From Pseudomonas laurylsulfativorans (lineage in GTDB: Bacteria; Pseudomonadota; Gammaproteobacteria; Pseudomonadales; Pseudomonadaceae), in assembly GCF_002906155.1 (NCBI RefSeq), contig NZ_MUJK01000009.1, positions 1 to 64,000 on the forward strand: a DNA stretch of 64,000 nucleotides. The letters are read 5' to 3'. Made by a program: the position numbers and the translations under genes. This document shows positions 43,752-52,940 of this stretch, in pieces. Below the pieces are notes generated by a model. The model did not search any database. It was not told the DNA's origin and was given only the letters and a program-made list of their open reading frames with translations. Every line of letters starts with the position of its first letter. Positions within the stretch are counted from its first letter, which is position 1.

Positions 43752-44765
43752 ATGTCGTCGATTCGCCACTTCGCTTTGGCCGCCCTGGCCAGCGCCCTTT
43801 TTGCCGGTTCCGCAGTTGCCAAGGACTACGAGTTGCTCAACGTGTCGTACGACCCAACCCGCGAGCTGTACCAGGACTACAACGCCGAATTCATCAAGTT
43901 CTGGCAGAAGGATCATGCCGGCGACACCGTGAAAGTCCAGCAATCCCACGGCGGCTCGGGCAAGCAAGGCCGGGCAGTGATCGATGGCCTGCGTGCCGAC
44001 GTCGTGACCCTGGCCCTGGCCGGTGATATCGACGAAATCGCCAAGCTTGGCAAGACCCTGCCAGCCGACTGGCAGAAGCGCCTGCCGGAAGCGAGCACGC
44101 CATACACCTCGACCATCGTGTTCCTGGTGCGCAAGGGCAACCCTAAAGGCATCAAGGACTGGGGCGACCTGGTCAAGAATGACGTCTCGGTGATCACGCC
44201 GAACCCGAAAACCTCCGGCGGCGCCCGCTGGAACTTCCTCGCAGCCTGGGCCTATGGCCTCAAAGCCAATGGCGGTGACGAAGCCAAGGCCAAGGAATAT
44301 GTGCAAACCCTGTTCAAGCACGTGCCAGTGCTGGACACCGGCGCTCGCGGCTCGACCATTACCTTCGTCAACAACGGTCAGGGCGACGTATTGCTGGCCT
44401 GGGAAAACGAAGCCTTCCTGGCGCTGAAAGAAGAAGGCGGTGCCGACAAGTTCGAGATCGTCGTGCCTTCGCTGTCGATCCTCGCTGAACCGCCAGTGGC
44501 AGTGGTCGACAAAAACGCCGAGAAAAAGGGCAACGAGCAGATCGCCGAAGCCTACCTCAAGCACCTGTACAGCCCGGCTGGCCAGGAAATCGCGGCGAAG
44601 AACTTCTATCGTCCACGTGACAAGGACGTGGCCGCCAAGTACGCCCAGCAGTTCCCGAAACTGGAGCTGGTGAGCATCGACAAGGACTTCGGCGGCTGGA
44701 AAACCGCGCAACCGAAGTTCTTCAATGACGGCGGGGTGTTCGACCAGATCTACCAGGCGCAGTAA
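43752..44765 (+). CDS. sbp: Periplasmic sulfate-binding protein
   Basis: Captures sulfate (or thiosulfate) for CysTWA. The 337-residue protein has a signal peptide (MSSIRHFALAALASALFAGSAVA) and the family motifs LLNVSYDPTRELYQDYN, QQSHGGSGKQ and TPNPKTSGGARWNFLAAW. It stands 69 bp before cysT; a small AGCCC/GGGCT hairpin at 44785-44808 lies between and may set the ratio of binding protein to membrane subunits. Confidence 0.95.
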   Translation: MSSIRHFALAALASALFAGSAVAKDYELLNVSYDPTRELYQDYNAEFIKFWQKDHAGDTVKVQQSHGGSGKQGRAVIDGLRADVVTLALAGDIDEIAKLGKTLPADWQKRLPEASTPYTSTIVFLVRKGNPKGIKDWGDLVKNDVSVITPNPKTSGGARWNFLAAWAYGLKANGGDEAKAKEYVQTLFKHVPVLDTGARGSTITFVNNGQGDVLLAWENEAFLALKEEGGADKFEIVVPSLSILAEPPVAVVDKNAEKKGNEQIAEAYLKHLYSPAGQEIAAKNFYRPRDKDVAAKYAQQFPKLELVSIDKDFGGWKTAQPKFFNDGGVFDQIYQAQ

Positions 44766-44834
44766 TCTTAAATAGCCATCAACGAGCCCTGGATTCGCCT
44801 CCGGGGCTTATTGCGTTCTCAACCAAGGACTTTT

Positions 44835-45653
44835 ATGTCGCGTCGTATCTCCCCCGTCATACCCGGCTTCGGGCTGACGCTGGGCTACACCTTGGTGTAC
44901 CTCAGCCTGATTGTGCTCATACCACTGGCGGCGATGTTCGTGCATGCCGCTCAACTCACCTGGGATCAGTTCTGGGCAATCATCTCGGCGCCACGGGTGC
45001 TGGCCGCGCTGAAGCTCAGCTTCGGCACGGCGCTTTGTGCTGCGATCATCAACGGCATCATCGGCACGCTGCTGGCCTGGGTATTGGTGCGCTATACCTT
45101 CCCTGGACGAAAAGTGATCGATGCAATGATCGACTTGCCGTTCGCATTGCCCACGGCGGTGGCCGGTATTGCGCTGACCGCGTTGTACACGCCTACCGGC
45201 CTGGTCGGTCAGTTTGCAGCGGATCTGGGTTTCAAGATCGCCTACACCCCCCTGGGCATCACCCTTGCCCTCACTTTTGTGACACTTCCATTCGTAGTAC
45301 GTACCGTACAGCCAGTATTGGCCGATATTCCTCGTGAAGTCGAAGAAGCGGCGGCGTGCCTGGGGGCAAAACCATTGCAGGTTTTCCGCCATATCCTGCT
45401 GCCGGCACTGCTGCCGGCATGGCTTACCGGTTTCGCTTTGGCCTTTGCCCGCGGGGTCGGCGAGTACGGTTCGGTGATTTTTATCGCCGGCAACATGCCG
45501 ATGAAAACCGAAATCTTGCCGCTGCTGATCATGGTCAAACTCGACCAATACGATTACACCGGCGCTACCTCCATTGGTGTACTGATGCTGGTGGTTTCCT
45601 TCGTCCTGTTGCTGCTGATCAACTTGTTGCAGCGGCGCATCGAAACCCCATAA
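44835..45653 (+). CDS. cysT: Sulfate/thiosulfate ABC transporter permease CysT
   Basis: One of two inner-membrane channel subunits for sulfate. The 272-residue protein has about six transmembrane helices and an EAA loop (EVEEAAACLGAKPLQVFRHI, about residues 171-190). The ATG at 44835 is preferred to a longer frame that has no ribosome site. cysW follows after 13 bp. Confidence 0.95.
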   Translation: MSRRISPVIPGFGLTLGYTLVYLSLIVLIPLAAMFVHAAQLTWDQFWAIISAPRVLAALKLSFGTALCAAIINGIIGTLLAWVLVRYTFPGRKVIDAMIDLPFALPTAVAGIALTALYTPTGLVGQFAADLGFKIAYTPLGITLALTFVTLPFVVRTVQPVLADIPREVEEAAACLGAKPLQVFRHILLPALLPAWLTGFALAFARGVGEYGSVIFIAGNMPMKTEILPLLIMVKLDQYDYTGATSIGVLMLVVSFVLLLLINLLQRRIETP

Positions 45654-45666
45654 GGAGGCGGCACCC

Positions 45667-46536
45667 ATGTCCCAATCGTCTATTGCTGCCGCTTCCTCGA
45701 ACGCTGCCCGTCGTGGCAGCGCGACTTCGCGGCGAATCCTGATCGGCCTTGGCTGGCTGATTTTTGCCCTGTTCCTGCTGCTGCCGCTGTTCATCGTGGT
45801 GTCCCAGGGGCTTAAGCTCGGTCTCGGTGCGTTTTTCACCGCGATCTTTGAGCCGGACGCGCTGTCGGCACTGAAACTCACGGTCATTGCCGTGCTGATT
45901 TCGGTGCCGCTGAACCTGGTGTTCGGTGTCAGCGCCGCCTGGTGCGTGAGCAAATACTCGTTCCGCGGCAAGAGCATGCTGGTGACGCTGATCGACCTGC
46001 CGTTCTCGGTATCGCCGGTGATCGCGGGTCTGGTGTATGTATTGATGTTCGGCGCCCAGGGCCTGTTTGGCCCGTGGTTGCAGGATCACGACATCCAGAT
46101 CGTATTCGCCCTGCCGGGCATCGTGCTGGCGACGATTTTCGTCACGGTGCCGTTCGTGGCTCGTGAACTGATCCCGCTGATGCAGGAGCAAGGCACTCAG
46201 GAAGAGGAAGCTGCACGTCTGCTCGGGGCCAACGGCTGGCAGATGTTCTGGCACGTCACCGTCCCTAACATCAAATGGGGCCTGATCTACGGCGTGGTGC
46301 TGTGCACCGCGCGGGCCATGGGGGAATTCGGTGCGGTATCGGTGGTTTCCGGGCACATTCGCGGGGTGACCAACACCCTGCCGCTGCACGTCGAGATCCT
46401 CTACAACGAATACAACCACGTGGCCGCGTTCGCCGTGGCGAGCCTTTTGCTGATCCTGGCGCTCTTCATCCTGCTGCTCAAGCAGTGGAGCGAAAACCGT
46501 ATTAACCGCCTGCGCGCCAGCGCCGCGGAGGAATAA
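45667..46536 (+). CDS. cysW: Sulfate/thiosulfate ABC transporter permease CysW
   Basis: Second channel subunit, 289 residues. An N-terminal cytoplasmic tail (about 1-20) is followed by about six helices and the EAA loop (TQEEEAARLLGANGWQMFWH). GGAGG precedes the ATG, and cysA follows after 3 bp. Confidence 0.95.
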   Translation: MSQSSIAAASSNAARRGSATSRRILIGLGWLIFALFLLLPLFIVVSQGLKLGLGAFFTAIFEPDALSALKLTVIAVLISVPLNLVFGVSAAWCVSKYSFRGKSMLVTLIDLPFSVSPVIAGLVYVLMFGAQGLFGPWLQDHDIQIVFALPGIVLATIFVTVPFVARELIPLMQEQGTQEEEAARLLGANGWQMFWHVTVPNIKWGLIYGVVLCTARAMGEFGAVSVVSGHIRGVTNTLPLHVEILYNEYNHVAAFAVASLLLILALFILLLKQWSENRINRLRASAAEE

Positions 46537-46539
46537 TTC

Positions 46540-47529
46540 ATGTCGATCGAAGTGCGTAACGTCAGCAAGAATTTCAACGCGTTCAAGGCGCTGGACAACA
46601 TCAGCCTGGACATCCACAGCGGCGAACTTGTCGCGTTGCTCGGTCCGTCGGGCTGCGGCAAGACCACGCTGCTGCGGATCATCGCCGGCCTGGAAACCCC
46701 GGATAAGGGCAACATCGTGTTTCACGGTGAAGACGTTTCCGGCCATGACGTGCGGGATCGCAACGTCGGTTTCGTGTTCCAGCACTACGCCTTGTTCCGC
46801 CACATGACGGTGTTCGACAACGTCGCGTTCGGCCTGCGCATGAAGCCGAAAAACCAGCGCCCGAGCGAAAGCCAAATCGCAACCAAGGTTCACGAACTGC
46901 TGAACATGGTGCAACTGGACTGGCTGTCGGACCGCTACCCGGAACAACTCTCCGGCGGCCAGCGCCAGCGCATTGCGTTGGCCCGGGCGCTGGCGGTGGA
47001 GCCGAAAGTGCTGCTGCTCGACGAACCCTTCGGCGCCCTCGACGCCAAGGTTCGCAAGGAGCTGCGTCGCTGGCTCGCGCGGTTGCACGAAGACATCAAC
47101 CTGACCTCGGTATTCGTGACCCACGACCAGGAAGAGGCGATGGAAGTCGCCGACCGTATCGTGGTGATGAACAAGGGTGTGATCGAGCAGATCGGCTCAC
47201 CGGGCGACGTTTACGAAAACCCGGCCAGCGATTTCGTCTATCACTTCCTCGGTGATTCAAACCGTCTGCACCTGGGCGAAGACAACCACGTGCTGTTCCG
47301 CCCGCACGAAGTGTCGCTGTCGCGCCATGAGCTGGAAGATCACCACGCGGCTGAAGTGCGCGATATTCGTCCGCTGGGCGCGACAACACGGGTGACGTTG
47401 AAGGTCGAAGGGCAGAGCGATCTGATCGAAGCCGAAGTGGTCAAGGATCACGACAGTCTGATCGGGTTGGCGAAAGGTGAGACGCTGTTCTTCAAGCCGA
47501 AGGTTTGGCAGAAACTCGCCAACATTTGA
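46540..47529 (+). CDS. cysA: Sulfate/thiosulfate ABC transporter ATPase CysA
   Basis: Energises sulfate uptake. The 329-residue protein has Walker A GPSGCGKTT (about 34-42), signature LSGGQRQRIALARALA, Walker B VLLLDEPFGALDAK and H-loop FVTHDQEEAM, then a C-terminal TOBE-like regulatory domain (about 240-329). It ends the oscA-sbp-cysTWA unit; a REPIN follows. Confidence 0.95.
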   Translation: MSIEVRNVSKNFNAFKALDNISLDIHSGELVALLGPSGCGKTTLLRIIAGLETPDKGNIVFHGEDVSGHDVRDRNVGFVFQHYALFRHMTVFDNVAFGLRMKPKNQRPSESQIATKVHELLNMVQLDWLSDRYPEQLSGGQRQRIALARALAVEPKVLLLDEPFGALDAKVRKELRRWLARLHEDINLTSVFVTHDQEEAMEVADRIVVMNKGVIEQIGSPGDVYENPASDFVYHFLGDSNRLHLGEDNHVLFRPHEVSLSRHELEDHHAAEVRDIRPLGATTRVTLKVEGQSDLIEAEVVKDHDSLIGLAKGETLFFKPKVWQKLANI

Positions 47530-47546
47530 CGCTAGCCGAGGGAAAC

Positions 47547-47630
47547 CCTGTAGGAGCTGGCTTGCCAGCGATCAACGATAACGCGGTGTGTCATATGCAC
47601 CGCTATCGCCGGCAAGCCGGCTCCTACAGA
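47547..47630. repeat. REPIN after cysA
   Basis: CTGTAGGAGCTGGCTTGCCA at the left and GCCGGCAAGCCGGCTCCTAC at the right, inverted. Confidence 0.87.
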
Positions 47631-47635
47631 TCCGT

Positions 47636-48160
47636 TCAGGCTGCCGCGTTTTTGCGATTGACCCGCACCCCTCCCGCCCGCGCCTCGATCTGCTCTTTCA
47701 GGTCGTGCCGCATCCCCAGCATGAACGCCAACTCAGCCACTACAAACAGCGGCCCGACAATCAACCCGGTCACGTCATCGACAAATGCCGGTTTGCGCCC
47801 CTCGTAATAATGGCCGACAAACTGGATCGCCCAACCGATCACGAACATCGCCACGCCGCTGCTCAGCCAGACCAGCGTGCTTTGTTGCGCCAGCGCATGA
47901 CCGGCCCAGACACTCAGCCCTAGCAACACGGTCATCAGCACGCCCAGACGCAACTCCAGGCGCAGGTAAAACCACGCCGAGGCCAGTGAAACCAGCACCG
48001 CCGGCGATACCCAGGCACCACCCAGCGCCCACTCCGGGCGGGACAACAACACCGCGACGGCCACAACGATTAGCGGAATGCCGATAAAGTGCGATGCGAT
48101 GTTGCGCGGGTCACGGTGGTAGGCGGCGTATTGACTGAGGTGGTCGACGAGGCTTTTCAT
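47636..48160 (-). CDS. Mpo1-like (DUF962) membrane protein
   Basis: A 174-residue membrane protein with about four to five helices. It carries the family's conserved histidines in YHRDPRNIASHFIGIP (about residues 14-29) and QFVGHYYEGRKPAF. The yeast member Mpo1 is an Fe(II) dioxygenase in 2-hydroxy fatty acid breakdown; bacterial members are not characterised. The ATG at 48160 is preferred to a longer frame starting at 48202. Confidence 0.83.
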   Translation of the reverse strand: MKSLVDHLSQYAAYHRDPRNIASHFIGIPLIVVAVAVLLSRPEWALGGAWVSPAVLVSLASAWFYLRLELRLGVLMTVLLGLSVWAGHALAQQSTLVWLSSGVAMFVIGWAIQFVGHYYEGRKPAFVDDVTGLIVGPLFVVAELAFMLGMRHDLKEQIEARAGGVRVNRKNAAA

Positions 48161-48243
48161 TGTTGTTCTCCTGTGGGGTCGTTGATCATGCCCCGGGGCC
48201 ACTTCTCGCTCTGTCAGCCAGGCGACAATCTCTAGGAGTTTTC

Positions 48244-48930
48244 ATGGATATACAGGTCTGGCGTCCGCGCTTGATGAGCGGACAGTGGTTCAGCCATTTG
48301 CCTGTTTCCCTACAGGATAGTCTGCTGTCAGTGGCCAGGGTGCGGCGCTTGTCGCCGGGCCAACGGCTGTTCAAGCGCGGCGATCCGCCCTGTGGCCTGT
48401 ACGCGGTACTTGAAGGCGCAGTGCGCGTGGGTGCCGTGAGCGAGCAGGGCAAGGAAGCGTTGCTGAGCCTGGTGGAGCCGCCGCATTGGTTCGGTGAAAT
48501 CTGCCTGTTCGACGGTCAGCCGCGCACCCACGATGCCTATGGCGTGGGCCAGTGCGCGCTGCTGCACATTCCCCAGAACACCTTGCTGGCGCTGCTCGAC
48601 GAGCATCCGCAGCACTGGCGGCAACTGGCGTTGCTAATGAGCCAGAAACTGCGCATGACCTTCATCAATCTTGAGCAACTGAGCCTGTTGCCGGCCCCGG
48701 CACGGCTGGCGCACCGCTTGTTGATGATCGCCGAAGGCTATGGGGAACTCGACGAACCCCGCCGCGTCCTGCAACTGCCCCAGGAGCAGCTTGCCGCCAT
48801 GTTGTCGTTGTCGCGCCAGACCACCAACCAGATCCTCAAGGAGTTGCAGGGGCAGGGGATCATCGGGTTGAGTTACGGCGAAATTGAAATCCTCGATGCC
48901 GAGCGGTTGCGGGCATTGACCGCGATTTAA
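48244..48930 (+). CDS. Crp/Fnr-family transcriptional regulator
   Basis: Regulator of 228 residues with a cyclic-nucleotide-binding-type beta barrel (about 25-130; GLYAVLEGAVRVGAV, WFGEICLFDGQPRTHDA) and a C-terminal winged helix (about 155-225; LPQEQLAAMLSLSRQTTNQI). It lacks the N-terminal cysteine cluster of Fnr, so oxygen sensing by an iron-sulfur cluster is unlikely. The cAMP-contact Arg/Ser pair appears only in part, so the ligand is unknown. AGGAG precedes the ATG. Confidence 0.86.
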   Translation: MDIQVWRPRLMSGQWFSHLPVSLQDSLLSVARVRRLSPGQRLFKRGDPPCGLYAVLEGAVRVGAVSEQGKEALLSLVEPPHWFGEICLFDGQPRTHDAYGVGQCALLHIPQNTLLALLDEHPQHWRQLALLMSQKLRMTFINLEQLSLLPAPARLAHRLLMIAEGYGELDEPRRVLQLPQEQLAAMLSLSRQTTNQILKELQGQGIIGLSYGEIEILDAERLRALTAI

Positions 48931-48947
48931 CAGTTCACGCAGGCCCA

Positions 48948-48977
48948 TTGTGGGGTGAGCTTGCCCGCGATGGGGCC
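48948..48977. repeat. Single REP element
   Basis: TGTGGGGTGAGCTTGCCCGC followed by GATGGGG, a solitary diverged REP between convergent genes. Confidence 0.55.
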
Positions 48978-49005
48978 AGATCGGCCAACTCACCCTCCGG
49001 ATCAA

Positions 49006-50010
49006 TCACCGCAACCCATCCCGAAACTGCCCCGGCGTCATCCCCGTCCAGCGCTTGAATGCGCGACTGAAACTGCTGGTGTCGGCAAACCCGAGCAGGT
49101 AACTGATTTCGCTCAGCGACACCTGCGGGTCCCGCAGGTGCAGTAGCGCGAGGTTTTCACGGCTTTCGTTGAGCAGCGTATCGAACCGGCAGCCTTCATC
49201 GGCCAGGTGCCGTTGCAAGCTGCGCAGGCTCAGGTGCAGGGCCTTGGCGATGTGTTCGGCGCTGGGTTCGCCTTCGGGCAGTTGTTCTTCAATAGCGTCG
49301 CGGACCTTGCGCTCCCACGTCAGCGGTTTGAGTTGCGCCAGGGTGCGCTTGAGCACGGTTTCATTGTGCTCGGCCAGTTCCGGGTTGGCGTCGTCCAGAT
49401 GGCTGTCGAAGTCGATGAGGGCGAATTCCAGTCGGTCTTCGTCGGTGCCGAAGTGCACGGGCGAGCGAAAGACTTTATGCCATTGGTGCGCGTCTTCCGG
49501 CTCCGGGCGGCGCAGGTAGGTCGCCAGCGGCGCATAGTCGCGACCCAGGCGATTGCGGCAAGTGCGCACGTAAATCGCCATGAAGGCATCGATGGCCTCG
49601 AAGGCCGGGGCCGGGTTGCCGGTGGGGATTTTCAGGCGGAAACAGTAGCGATCATCGGTGCGGGTCAGTTCCAGTTCCAGGGCATCGCTGACCACCTGGT
49701 GATAGCGCACGATGCGTTCGAACACTTCGCGCAGGCTACCGCTGGCCACCAGCGCATAACCCAGCGCATGGAAAGTGGTCGGGCTGACGAAACGTGAAAC
49801 CCGTAAGCCAATCGCCGGGTCGCCGCTGGCCTGCACCGCCAGACTCCACAGGTGCGTGGTGCCCGACAACGGGTAGCGCGCGTTCGGGTCGTCCATCAGT
49901 TGTGGGTCGAGCCCCGCTTGCTGGCACAGGGCGGTGCTGTCGATGCCCAGGGCATCGAGTTGCTTGCGCAGGGCGCGGGTCCAGCTGGCGAGAGAGGTCG
50001 GTTCAGTCAT
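49006..50010 (-). CDS. AraC-family transcriptional regulator
   Basis: Regulator of 334 residues. The N-terminal domain is of the arabinose-binding-2 (OruR/ArgR-like) type, with YPLSGTTHLWSLAVQASGDP; the C-terminal AraC domain (about 235-332) has two helix-turn-helix units, the second ending SEISYLLGFADTSSFSRAFK. It is divergent from the desaturase gene at 50111 with a 100-bp gap, so control of that gene is the simplest guess. Confidence 0.86.
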   Translation of the reverse strand: MTEPTSLASWTRALRKQLDALGIDSTALCQQAGLDPQLMDDPNARYPLSGTTHLWSLAVQASGDPAIGLRVSRFVSPTTFHALGYALVASGSLREVFERIVRYHQVVSDALELELTRTDDRYCFRLKIPTGNPAPAFEAIDAFMAIYVRTCRNRLGRDYAPLATYLRRPEPEDAHQWHKVFRSPVHFGTDEDRLEFALIDFDSHLDDANPELAEHNETVLKRTLAQLKPLTWERKVRDAIEEQLPEGEPSAEHIAKALHLSLRSLQRHLADEGCRFDTLLNESRENLALLHLRDPQVSLSEISYLLGFADTSSFSRAFKRWTGMTPGQFRDGLR

Positions 50011-50110
50011 GCTGATTGGCGCTTCCAGTCAACAGGTTGGCGTTCTCGGCTACCGCGTTGCGAGGGTCCGCAAGGCAGGATGCAACCATCAATAACCAGA
50101 GGATGGAAGC

Positions 50111-51184
50111 ATGAGCGGTACTTCTGCAAGCCCCCAGCGACTGAATGCATCACAGCGATCAGCCCATATCCGTGAAGTGGTACTGGCCAAAGGCGTCGAG
50201 TTGCGTGAGCGCTACCCGATTCTCAAGCATCAGGACGCCATGGGCGCGGGCATTCTGGCCTTTGCTCTCGTAGGCATGGTCGGCTCGGCGGCGCTCTACA
50301 TGACCGGGCACATGGCTTGGTGGGCGTGCCTGCTGCTCAACGCGTTTTTCGCCTCGTTGACCCATGAGCTGGAACACGACCTGATCCACAGCATGTACTT
50401 CCGCAAGCAGAAAGTGCCGCACAACCTGATGATGGGCCTGGTATGGCTGGCGCGACCCAGCACCATCAATCCGTGGATTCGCCGCCACCTGCACCTCAAC
50501 CACCACAAGGTCTCCGGCTCCGAAGCCGACATGGAAGAACGCGCCATCACCAACGGCGAGCCTTGGGGTTTCGCGCGGTTCCTGATGATCGGCGACAACA
50601 TCATGTCGTCGTTCATCCGCATGCTGCGGGCCAAGACCTGGGCTATGAAGTTCAGCATTATCCAGCGCACGTTGAAGGTCTACGCGCCGCTGGCGCTGAT
50701 GCATTGGGGAGCGTGGTATGTGTTTCTCGGTTTCCACGCAGCGAACGGCGTTGCGCATCTGATGGGCACACCGATCGAGTGGTCGACGACGACGTTGTCG
50801 GTGATGCAGGTGATCGACATCGCGGCAGTCGTGATCATCGGCCCGAACGTGTTGCGCACGTTCTGCCTGCACTTCATCAGCTCGAACATGCACTACTACG
50901 GTGACGTGGAGCCGGGCAACGTAATGCAGCAGACTCAGGTGCTGAACGCGTGGTGGTTGTGGCCGTTGCAGGCGTTCTGCTTCAACTTCGGCAGTAGTCA
51001 CGGGATCCATCATTTTGTGGTGAAGGAACCCTTCTACATCCGTCAGTTGACCGTGCCGGTCGGGCACAAGGTGATGCGCGAAATGGGCGTGCGGTTCAAT
51101 GATTTCGGTACGTTTGCGCGGGCGAATCGGTTTGAACGCAAGGACGAAGTGGCCGGGGAGAAGGTGCGTACGGCTCAGGCATGA
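50111..51184 (+). CDS. Membrane fatty acid desaturase / hydroxylase-like protein
   Basis: A 357-residue membrane di-iron protein with histidine boxes HELEHD (about residues 86-91), HLNHH (about 127-131) and HGIHHF (about 297-302), and four or more hydrophobic helices. It belongs to the FA_desaturase superfamily but not to the DesA type at 40049; its substrate (fatty acid, alkane or sterol-like) cannot be read from sequence. GAGGATGGAAGC precedes the ATG. Confidence 0.8.
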   Translation: MSGTSASPQRLNASQRSAHIREVVLAKGVELRERYPILKHQDAMGAGILAFALVGMVGSAALYMTGHMAWWACLLLNAFFASLTHELEHDLIHSMYFRKQKVPHNLMMGLVWLARPSTINPWIRRHLHLNHHKVSGSEADMEERAITNGEPWGFARFLMIGDNIMSSFIRMLRAKTWAMKFSIIQRTLKVYAPLALMHWGAWYVFLGFHAANGVAHLMGTPIEWSTTTLSVMQVIDIAAVVIIGPNVLRTFCLHFISSNMHYYGDVEPGNVMQQTQVLNAWWLWPLQAFCFNFGSSHGIHHFVVKEPFYIRQLTVPVGHKVMREMGVRFNDFGTFARANRFERKDEVAGEKVRTAQA

Positions 51185-51200
51185 GGGTTGTCTGTTAAGG

Positions 51201-51300
51201 CCTCATCGCTGGCAAGCCAGCTCCTACAGGGGTTATCGGTGTGAATGCGATCGTCGCATCACATCGGTCATTGTAGGAGCTGGCTTGCCAGCGATGGCGG
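51201..51300. repeat. REPIN between desaturase and arylsulfatase genes
   Basis: ATCGCTGGCAAGCCAGCTCC and inverted GGAGCTGGCTTGCCAGCGAT. Confidence 0.88.
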
Positions 51301-51314
51301 CGGTTCAGGCTGAA

Positions 51315-52925
51315 TCAGTCCGGCTGAAACGGCGACTCACTCAAGATCACCCCGGTCTCATCCACATACTTCTGCCAATGCTCGATCAAGGCACTGAGTT
51401 TCTGCGGTTGGCTCGACGCCAGGTCGTGAATTTCTCCAGGATCATTGCCCAGGTCATACAGTTGCCAGGTTGCCGGCCCCACGGGTCCAGGGATGTATAC
51501 CGCTTTCCACTGCCCCTGACGGATCGCTCGCCGTCCGAACAATTCCCACCCGGTGACGGTGTGCTCGTCATGCACCTGCGCCGTCTCGCCTGACAGGAAC
51601 CCCAGCCACGATTTTCCGCGGACTTCGGCAACGGGTTTGCCATGCCATTGCTTGCCCGGATGGCGCACGCCGGCAAGATCCAGAATGGTCGGCGTGATGT
51701 CCATCACGGTGCCGAAACCGTGGCTGATCTGCCCCTTGAGCGACAGCTGCGGGTAATGCACCAGCGCCGGCACGCGAATCCCGCCTTCGGTGGTGAAGGC
51801 CTTGAACAGCCGCGACGGCGCGGTCGCCACTTGCGCCCAGTTCGGCCCGTACCAGACGTAGGAGTTGGCGCGGCCGATGTTGTCCAGGCTGTTGTCGTAA
51901 TGCTGGTTGAGATAGGTCAGCAATTGCGGGCCGAATTTCGGAAAGGCCTCCAACAACGCCCCTTCGGCGCCGTTATCGGACATGAACAGGATGAAGGTGT
52001 TGTCCAGTTGCCCTTGCTGGCGCAAGTAGTCGACGACGCGGCCGATGTTCCAGTCCATGCGCTCGACCATCGCCGCATAAACCTCCATGGCCCGTGCGGA
52101 AATCTGCCGCTGCTCGTCGCTCAAGGCATCCCATTGTGCGGTCAACTGGATCAGCGGATGCGGTTCGACATCGGCTTCGATCAACCCGAGTTGCTTGAGC
52201 TTTTCCAGGCGCTCAAGTCGCAGTACTTCAGGGCCGGCGTCATAGCGCCCGCGGTATTTTTCCACCACGTCGGCCGGCGCCTGCAACGGCCAGTGCGGTG
52301 CGGAAAAAGGCAGGTAGGCGAAGAACGGCCGGGTCTGGTCACGCTCCTTGAGGTATTGCAGCAGCTTGTCGCCAAAGGCATCGGAAGAATAAAAATCCTT
52401 GGGCAGTTCATCGATGAACTGGTCGTCTTCGATATACAGCGCCGGGGTGGATTTCAGCAGCCGTGGCGTCGTTTCATCGTAGGTCGGCTCGAAGCCGTAA
52501 TGGTTGGCTGCGCCGGGCAACAGCGAAAACGAGCGCTCGAAACCCCGGGCGTGGGGCGCCAGTTCTGCGGTCAGGCCCAGGTGCCATTTGCCGCTCATCA
52601 AGGTCTGGTAACCCGCCTCGCGCAGCAGTTCGGGCAGGGCGACGACGCGGTCGTTCAAGTGTCCTTCGTAACCCGGTTTGCCGATCAGGTCCGGGGTCAA
52701 TGCTTCAGCCATGGTGCCGATGCCGGCGATGTGATGGTCGGTGCCGGTGAGTAGCATCGAACGGGTCGGCGAGCAGGTCGGTGCAGTGTGAAAATCGGTC
52801 AGGCGCAGACCATTGTTGGCCAGGGCATCGAGGTTCGGCGTGTTGATTTCGCCACCGAAGGCGCCGAGATCGGAAAAGCCCAGGTCGTCGGCCAGGATCA
52901 CAAGAAAGTTTGGACGTTGCGGCAT
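51315..52925 (-). CDS. atsA: Arylsulfatase
   Basis: Hydrolyses aryl sulfate esters to free sulfate. The 536-residue protein has C51 in CSPTRS, the C-x-P-x-R motif whose Cys is turned into formylglycine; metal ligands lie in LADDLGFSD (D13, D14) and MSDNGAEG. Position 51 equals that of the P. aeruginosa enzyme. There is no signal peptide, so it is cytoplasmic and depends on ester import. The ATG at 52925 is used, with AAGGAAA 8 bases upstream. It lies 15 bp after atsC in the same transcript. Confidence 0.94.
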   Translation of the reverse strand: MPQRPNFLVILADDLGFSDLGAFGGEINTPNLDALANNGLRLTDFHTAPTCSPTRSMLLTGTDHHIAGIGTMAEALTPDLIGKPGYEGHLNDRVVALPELLREAGYQTLMSGKWHLGLTAELAPHARGFERSFSLLPGAANHYGFEPTYDETTPRLLKSTPALYIEDDQFIDELPKDFYSSDAFGDKLLQYLKERDQTRPFFAYLPFSAPHWPLQAPADVVEKYRGRYDAGPEVLRLERLEKLKQLGLIEADVEPHPLIQLTAQWDALSDEQRQISARAMEVYAAMVERMDWNIGRVVDYLRQQGQLDNTFILFMSDNGAEGALLEAFPKFGPQLLTYLNQHYDNSLDNIGRANSYVWYGPNWAQVATAPSRLFKAFTTEGGIRVPALVHYPQLSLKGQISHGFGTVMDITPTILDLAGVRHPGKQWHGKPVAEVRGKSWLGFLSGETAQVHDEHTVTGWELFGRRAIRQGQWKAVYIPGPVGPATWQLYDLGNDPGEIHDLASSQPQKLSALIEHWQKYVDETGVILSESPFQPD

Positions 52926-52940
52926 CAATGATTTCCTTTT

